A stretch of 64,000 bases of DNA from Gigaspora margarita (Eukaryota > Glomeromycota > Glomeromycetes > Diversisporales > Gigasporaceae), in NCBI GenBank assembly GCA_009809945.1, contig WTPW01000188.1:68562-132561 (forward strand), given 5' to 3'. The notes beneath the pieces are model-generated. The model was not told the DNA's origin. It did not search any database and was given only the letters and a program-made list of their open reading frames with translations. Below are positions 58,478 through 64,000 of the stretch, piece after piece. Each line of letters begins with the position of its first letter. Position 1 is the stretch's first letter. The position numbers and the translations under genes were made by a program.

Positions 58478-58980
58478 GTAGGTGGGAATGGAATTTAAGT
58501 GGATTCGGAATTCCTAGTTAAATTAAGGTTAGGGTTTACATGTTGTAGGTGGGAATGGAATTTAAGTGAATTTGGAATTTTCTAGTTAAATTAGGGTTAG
58601 GTTTAGAGTGTTAGGGTTAGGGTTAGGGTTAGGGTTAGGGTTAGGGTTAGGGTTAGGGTTAGGGTTAGGGTGCTCATATGATAAAAAATTAACCCCAAAA
58701 TGGGGGTTTATATACAGCATAACCCGCAATAGTCACATGACTAAAGCGAGCAAGAATTTATATATAGTGTATATAGTTAAATAGAAGAATTGAGGGGACT
58801 ATTGCGAGATTGTGACTACTGCGAATGTGACTATTGCGGGGTTATACTGTATAAATTCCGAATCACTTAAATTCCATTCCCACCTACAACATACATATGA
58901 TAAAATTAACTACAAAATGGGTTTTATATATGAACTCCAAATCCACTTAAATTCCGTTTCCACATACAACATATATATTC
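58478..58980. repeat. palindromic element family enclosing a telomeric array
   Basis: GTAGGTGGGAATGGAATTTA occurs at about 58482 and 58542. Its complement AAATTCCATTCCCACCTAC lies at about 58871-58889, with a variant at 58946-58966. Smaller arms of the same family are at 10409-10536. The TTAGGG array lies between the arms. Confidence 0.65.
58611..58670 (+). repeat. interstitial telomeric repeat, 10 perfect TTAGGG units
   Basis: Sixty bases of TTAGGG x10 are preceded by imperfect copies (TTAGGGTTAGGTTTAGAG). Unique sequence continues on both sides, so this is not a chromosome end. Confidence 0.97.
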
Positions 58981-59468
58981 ACTTGCACCTCCTTACCAAA
59001 ACGCATTTTTCTTACTAACTTTGATCGATCTAATATAATTTATGTAACATTATACGTAGATCATATCTTTATGAAGTTGAAGTATTGACTATATCAATCA
59101 ACTAGTTAACTTTAGTTAATCATTATATCGACTAACTAAAGTCGATTTTTTTAGATCATTATTATGAATATAAGTCAAAATAATCCCGAAAGCACGCGTA
59201 AAAACAGAAAAGTAACATATACGATCATGCTGGCCAACCAAATACAAGAGATCGCAGACGCATATCATCGAGGATGGCTTTAAAACCATCTCCTTTGTTT
59301 CACTCCCGCAAAACTCCGTTCTTGGTCTAGATATACAGTAAGGTCGTCAATCCAAATTTTGAATTTAAATTTTATAACTTTTTTTTTTTTTATCTTATTA
59401 CTTTTTATTAAACTTTTAACATCTGCTAATAATATTAATCATTATTACCATATTATTTTATAATAATC

Positions 59469-60731
59469 ATGAGATATATTTATTTTTTAATAATGTTAGT
59501 AAGCATCATTTTTATATTTAAGATGGTTCACGCAGGCCAAAATGAACCATTAGCGAAATTATGGGATATAGATGATGAAGAAATACCAAAGTACCTCGAA
59601 ATTGAAAGAACTTTAATCAATGCAGATAAAATTATAAACCAAGAGCCAGTTAACTTGGGCGTTGCAGGAACAATATTTGCAGGGTCTTATATAGACGTAA
59701 AGACAAATAAAACAAATATTAATACAGTTGATCAATCTAAAGCCAGGAATATTATAAACAATTCATCTGTATTAAAACAATACGAAGAATTCATATCAAT
59801 TGTAATAGTAAAAAAATCTTATGATGAATTAAAAAACTTGCTTAATAGCATAAATGAATTAGCGAAAAAACGTGAACCGTTTGGAATTGTTGTTACCCTT
59901 CATGTAATTAATAATGAAGTAATTATAACAAGTTGTAATTATAATAAAAGATTTTTAAGAGATGCCGAAAAAATGGGTGCGATAATTGTTTCCTCAACTT
60001 CATGCGGTCAAGAAAGTCATGAAGACAAAGAAAAAGATCATAAATCTAAAATATTTGATGAATTTGATGTAGATATTCTAGTTTTTGGTGGAGACGGTTT
60101 ATATATTAAACATATAGATCCAGATAAACCAGAAAAATGTTCAATGGGTTTTTGGGCAATATGTGAAAATAATGTGAATTGCGTTGTAACTGCAGGACAT
60201 TGTTTCTATGGTTATCCTCCCAATACAACTATTAAAACTGATTGTTATTATTCTGGATGGAGTAATGAACCTTCAGACCAAATAATTGGAAAGTCAGCGA
60301 TTTATATTACTACACCATGTGATCTTGCCATAATAGATGCAAGTGATATAAATGAAAATCTTAAATTAAGAGCAGCTATTAGAAATACAGGCTCAGCATA
60401 TAGTGAATTAATTATTAATGATGGAATAACTGTATCTACAATTGGTGCTCATTTATGTAAATCTGGCTATATAACACATGTTTCTTGTGGGTATTTAAAA
60501 GCATTGGAAGGATTTGTAATAAACGTTTTTGGCGATTGGCATGAAAACATGTATTTTACGTCGACTCCGGCTACATCTGGTGATAGTGGAAGTCCTTTAT
60601 TTTCATTTTCAGCTATTAACAAAGTAATTTTAAATGGCATATTGGCTGGAACTTTTGGAGGAGACACTACTGGATTTCTAATACTATCAACAATAATCGA
60701 ATACGCTAAATTACATCCTGTAACAGAATAA
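59469..60731 (+). CDS. secreted trypsin-like (S1, streptogrisin-type) serine protease
   Basis: Intact single-exon frame of 420 residues. Residues 1-22 are a signal peptide (hydrophobic LIMLVSIIFIF, cleavage likely after VHA). Residues about 25-195 look like an N-terminal pro-region, as in streptogrisin-type precursors. The catalytic domain (about 203-415) has His244 in TAGHC, Asp285 in CDLAII and Ser373 in SGDSGSP, a complete triad. Cys238/245 and Cys330/340 (CKSGYITHVSCG) are placed for disulfides typical of this group. It would act outside the cell or in the secretory route, perhaps on soil or host proteins (inference). The first ATG, at 59469, directly precedes the hydrophobic segment. A T-rich tract lies 60-95 bases upstream. 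No clear partner gene lies nearby; MITEs surround it. Confidence 0.95.
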   Translation: MRYIYFLIMLVSIIFIFKMVHAGQNEPLAKLWDIDDEEIPKYLEIERTLINADKIINQEPVNLGVAGTIFAGSYIDVKTNKTNINTVDQSKARNIINNSSVLKQYEEFISIVIVKKSYDELKNLLNSINELAKKREPFGIVVTLHVINNEVIITSCNYNKRFLRDAEKMGAIIVSSTSCGQESHEDKEKDHKSKIFDEFDVDILVFGGDGLYIKHIDPDKPEKCSMGFWAICENNVNCVVTAGHCFYGYPPNTTIKTDCYYSGWSNEPSDQIIGKSAIYITTPCDLAIIDASDINENLKLRAAIRNTGSAYSELIINDGITVSTIGAHLCKSGYITHVSCGYLKALEGFVINVFGDWHENMYFTSTPATSGDSGSPLFSFSAINKVILNGILAGTFGGDTTGFLILSTIIEYAKLHPVTE

Positions 60732-60743
60732 TATAATATTTAA

Positions 60744-60930
60744 TGTCGCGGCTGAAGCTGAAAATTAGGAACCTTGATTTAAAAATTTAAGTCCTACTAA
60801 AATCCACCTATACTTTTTTATTATTAAAACTAACCCTAAACCCTAAAAAAACCCCCCTAACTAAAGGGCATAAAAATTTTTGAAATTTTTCATATTAAAA
60901 TATTTAAAATTTCCAGCTTCAGCTACGACA
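60744..60930. mobile_element. MITE with TGTCGCGGCTGAAGC ends
   Basis: TGTCGCGGCTGAAGCTGAAA at the left faces TTTCCAGCTTCAGCTACGACA at the right. TTTAA is directly repeated at 60739-60743 and 60931-60935. It holds a telomere-like CTAACCCTAAACCCTAAA. It begins 13 bases after the protease stop codon. Confidence 0.75.
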
Positions 60931-61324
60931 TTTAATTTTAATATATTCTTTTCCTATATATAATTAAACGACGAAATCGTTCTATCAAATGAGGTATTTA
61001 AATGATACATATTATTTCAATAACTAAAGTCCAATTCTTTTGCTTTATTATCTTATTTAATTACTAAAGTTTGAAAACCTGTGTTGCCCCGAATGTTAAG
61101 TTTTTAATCTTCGTTCCTGGCATTAATTTGAAATAGTAAATTCTTTTATAATCTTGGGTTTTAAATTTGTTACTGAAATTTTAATATTAATTTTTAATAT
61201 TTAATATTGTAACGATTGAAGATGTGACAATAATTATATTGTAAAGTCTTTGTATTTTATTATGTTTATTAACACTATTAATGATATAATTATTAATTTA
61301 CAAGCTCCTATTGTAATTAATAAT

Positions 61325-61860
61325 GCCTGACGAAACTATTTAGCGCTGACGAAATTGTTTGGTCAATGGTTTCGTCTGACGATATGACGTCGCTACGAAA
61401 CTACTGACGATTGTCAAAACTCTTGACAAATTAATTTACCAGATAAAATATAAAAACATAGCTGCCCATCTTTCAACAGACCCTCTATAACGCCTCTGGG
61501 TATTCTGAATCTTAAATTTTTTCAAAATTTCTGTTATTTCTCATAAAGTTTTGTCGACGTCAGACCGATCGAATACCTCCGGATGAGTAATATAGATAAA
61601 GACGTAAAAAAAAAAAAATAGACATGAAAAAAAATTTTAAGTTTGCATGAACTAATTAATTTCCATTAACTAGTTTTCAATGACTTCTTAAGGATAAATC
61701 ACCTTTTTGATTTTTCTTACATTTGTCATTTAAAATTTATGCTTCATCACGAGTTTGTCATTCGTCACGAGTTTCGTATTTGTCACGAGTTTCGTCGTCA
61801 TTCGTCATTGTCAATTCGAAGTTGACTGACGAAATAATTTCGTAATCCGTCGGCCTTTTA
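61325..61860. repeat. GACGAAA/TTTCGTC-rich repeat region
   Basis: CTGACGAAAYTNTTT recurs at 61328-61405. Four tandem copies of a GTCACGAGTTTCGTATTT-like unit lie at 61745-61805, and ACTGACGAAATAATTTCG follows at 61823. The opposing orientations suggest a decayed TIR element. Confidence 0.5.
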
Positions 61861-62070
61861 AACAACTTTTGACTTATAATGAAATATGCTAATCTCATAA
61901 TTTCCTACATATTTAATAAGAAGTACAAAGTTAGTTTAAAAGGCCGTTTTTATGAAAATTTGCTCTGAAATAATTCTGTAATTTTAAGCGCAAAATTTTT
62001 TGATAATCCTCAATTATGATTGGTTGATTTTGGGGTCAAAACAATTCGGCCGATATGACATTTTATTATA

Positions 62071-62256
62071 CTGTCGGCCCTCCCCAAACCGATCCTGTCA
62101 AAATCGATAACCTGTCAAATCTGATAAAAACTTAATCTACCAAGTTGGTACCAGATATATAAATCTAGTATTTTATAATGTTTTCAAATCCGATAATCTT
62201 CCGAAACTGATACGAAACCTGTCCATCATGTATACCGGTTTGGGGAGGGCCGACAG
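62071..62256. mobile_element. CTGTCGG-type MITE, copy C
   Basis: The ends are CTGTCGGCCCTCC and GGAGGGCCGACAG with TA at 62069-62070 and 62257-62258. It is nearly identical to 57795-57980. Confidence 0.9.
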
Positions 62257-62309
62257 TATATACGGCGATATTCGCTCCATTTTGTAGGTATGTTTGCCGA
62301 TTACGGTAT

Positions 62310-62988
62310 GATTCCCCGAAAGTTAGTTCCCCGCCAGCTCATTTTTCCGACACTATATCCCCGACAGAATGTTTCACCTACAGCACTTTTTGTTGACAGA
62401 ATCTTTCCTCGACATATCATGCTTTCGACATCTCCTTTCCTTAACATCTCATATTTTCGACAAGACATTTATCTGACATGACATATTTCTAATTTGACTT
62501 TTCTCCGACAATAAGTTTTATTGAATGCACTTTTTCCGACAAGAACGATAAACCCAGTAATCATCACATCACGTGAAATCATTCAACACGTCATTTTGTT
62601 TACTAGCACTATCAACTCGGCCTAAATTATACTATCACCTAACCCTAATCTAACCCTAACCCTAACCCTAATTTAGCCCGAGTGCTTAATCATGTGATGT
62701 GATGAACACGAATATATCACTCTACCCAATAATTATATTTCTAGTCGGGGAAAGATCTTGTCGGAAAAAGATGTCGGAAACAAGTCATGTCGGAAAAATA
62801 TTCTTTCTGAAGTACGTCATGTCAGTAAAATGTCTTTTCGAAAATATGTCCTGTCAAGGAAAGGGGAGGTCGAAAATATGGTATGTCGAGGAAAGATTCT
62901 GTCAACAAAAAATGCTGTAGGTGAAACATTCTGTCGGGGATATAGTGTCGGAAAAATGAGCTGGCGGGGAACTAACTTTCGGGGAATC
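62310..62988. mobile_element. long-armed foldback element (679 bases) with TGTCGG repeats and telomere-like core
   Basis: GATTCCCCGAAAGTTAGTTC at the left faces GAACTAACTTTCGGGGAATC at the right. The complementarity continues for about 240 bases per arm. Each arm is itself a run of short units ending in TGTCGGGGA or TGTCGGAAA (or complements). The centre holds a second palindrome (CATCACATCACGTG facing CATGTGATGTGATG) around CCTAACCCTAATCTAACCC. Frames inside the arms are repeat products. Confidence 0.75.
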
Positions 62989-63720
62989 AAGCAACAACCA
63001 TGTTTGCCATGATCTCTTATTATATTCAATAAAGGACACTACAATCGATTTATCATACTCTCTTTCGAATTCCAAACACATAAACATAAAACCCTCTCGC
63101 TTGTCTATATACTAATACCTATAACATACCACAGCACAGTTCGTTTCTCTGTGCACACGTGAAACTTTGTTATCAGTTGCTCCGTTAGCCTCGATTTCCG
63201 AGAGGTATTCGCAAGCTAAAACCGCCGATTCTGGGGTAGTTCAAGTAATAAACACTAATCACATGTTTTTGACCAATCAATCGTTCAGTAAACATATCGA
63301 AAGAGACACTTATATCATTCAATAAATCATAAAGGGAGTAGCTTGAAAGCAGCTTTAATATGGATTACTAACCTGGTCAACCAATTAAAATGCAAGATTA
63401 GACCGTATGAAACTCAAATTAAATAAATAAGAAATATTAATAACTACACTTTTGTAATTATATTCTGTATAAAGAGTATTCTTAATACATATAAAAGGTT
63501 CGCTAAAACATTAGAAATAGGCACTTGGCAATAAATCTGTGGTGGTGCGGGTTGGTGTCGGGAATGCTCGAAATGGCACGGATCATGTGGTACGTACAGA
63601 TGAAGCTTCCCTGTGTGTCTTAACAAAAAAAAATTCCTTACAAATTTTACTTCATATGCAGTTAGCTTGTTCACCTTATATTGGTTACTTATGTAAATTT
63701 ATGGTTTAATAGTTAATCCA
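62989..63720. other. no gene seen
   Basis: Mixed-composition sequence with no coding, RNA-gene or repeat signal that can be supported. Confidence 0.4.
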
Positions 63721-63724
63721 CATC

Positions 63725-63960
63725 GTTATCGCGGTGGCACGTGAATTTACGTTCATTACTCGTGCCAAATCCCGTGCCGATTCGACTAGTAAACTGCTGC
63801 AAAACCCGAGCCATTTACGGTCCCACACGGTCTACGGAATCCGTACCAATCCGGACCATACCCGTACAAATCCGGTCCATGAACCGTGCCTATCCGACGC
63901 AACCCGTGCCGATCCGGTCCGATTTTCTTATAGGGTATCGGTATGCGCAAAAATTTGAAA
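63725..63960. repeat. GC-rich degenerate CCGTGCCNATCCG-type repeats
   Basis: Variants of CCGTGCCGATCCG / CCGTACCAATCCGG / CCGTACAAATCCGG recur about eight times. Two overlapping frames run through it only because it lacks A/T-rich stops. Confidence 0.55.
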
Positions 63961-64000
63961 GCTTGCGCAGGATTTTGATATGGTACTTATAATGCTGACA

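Noticed and set aside
58611-58670. True chromosome end
   Set aside because: Only 60 bases of TTAGGG, with unique and repeat sequence continuing on both sides.
62758-63087. Several overlapping frames on both strands
   Set aside because: They lie in mirrored foldback arms built of TGTCGG units, so the frames are by-products of the repeat.
1-64000. tRNA, rRNA or bacterial-type operon features
   Set aside because: No cloverleaf or rRNA segment was recognised by eye. A tRNA search program would be needed to exclude a degenerate tRNA.

Overview
The window is strongly AT-rich eukaryotic DNA and looks like an arbuscular mycorrhizal fungus (Glomeromycotina, Rhizophagus/Gigaspora type). The evidence is the gene families: Glomeromycotina-type protein kinases with an N-terminal zinc ribbon and HADFHSGN/DLG motifs, Sel1 repeats, BTB-TLDc, F-box/LRR and DUF6570 relics, a secreted S1 serine protease, and TTAGGG-type repeats. 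The genus is an inference.

Layout. 1-1400: a hAT-type non-autonomous element (181-1045, 8-bp target duplication) with small foldback repeats around it. 1410-19418: a 5'-truncated Ty3-type LTR fossil (element 1), split by a younger Ty3-type fossil with both LTRs (element 2, 4847-16362, ATTAT duplication). Element 2 is in turn split by a hAT-type DNA element (10012-11282, ACCTGAGG duplication). 19420-22260: a kinase-TPR pseudogene and a BTB-TLDc pseudogene. 22736-27478: a third, truncated Ty3-type fossil on the minus strand. 27565-42900: gene-poor DNA with an assembly gap, a decayed hAT transposase, long palindromes, a 4.06-kb TIR element and several MITE families. 43457-46896 (minus): the most interesting locus. 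48654-49794: F-box/LRR pseudogene. 51460-52200: DUF6570/Helitron-type relic. 54548-59000: further hAT and TIR elements and an interstitial telomeric array. 59469-60731: an intact secreted serine protease. 60744-64000: more TIR elements and degenerate repeats.

The main discovery candidate lies on the minus strand between a Sel1-repeat exon (46896-46505) and a zinc-ribbon/kinase exon (44857-44461). The 1,647 bases between them are a tandem array of 14 units. Every unit carries acceptor AG, exactly three bases, then a GTRAGT-like donor. Most have an ATTAAT branch-like motif shortly before the AG. The spacings give introns of 76-138 nt. Reading all 14 triplets in the phase set by the Sel1 exon joins it in frame to the zinc ribbon through a 15-residue linker. 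None of the triplets can create a stop in that phase, whichever are skipped. This suggests one Sel1/zinc-ribbon/kinase gene with a run of 3-nt microexons. Only RNA data can confirm it.

Host coding capacity is otherwise small: one clearly intact single-exon gene (the protease), the Sel1/kinase locus, and four decayed gene relics. Most of the window is layered mobile DNA.
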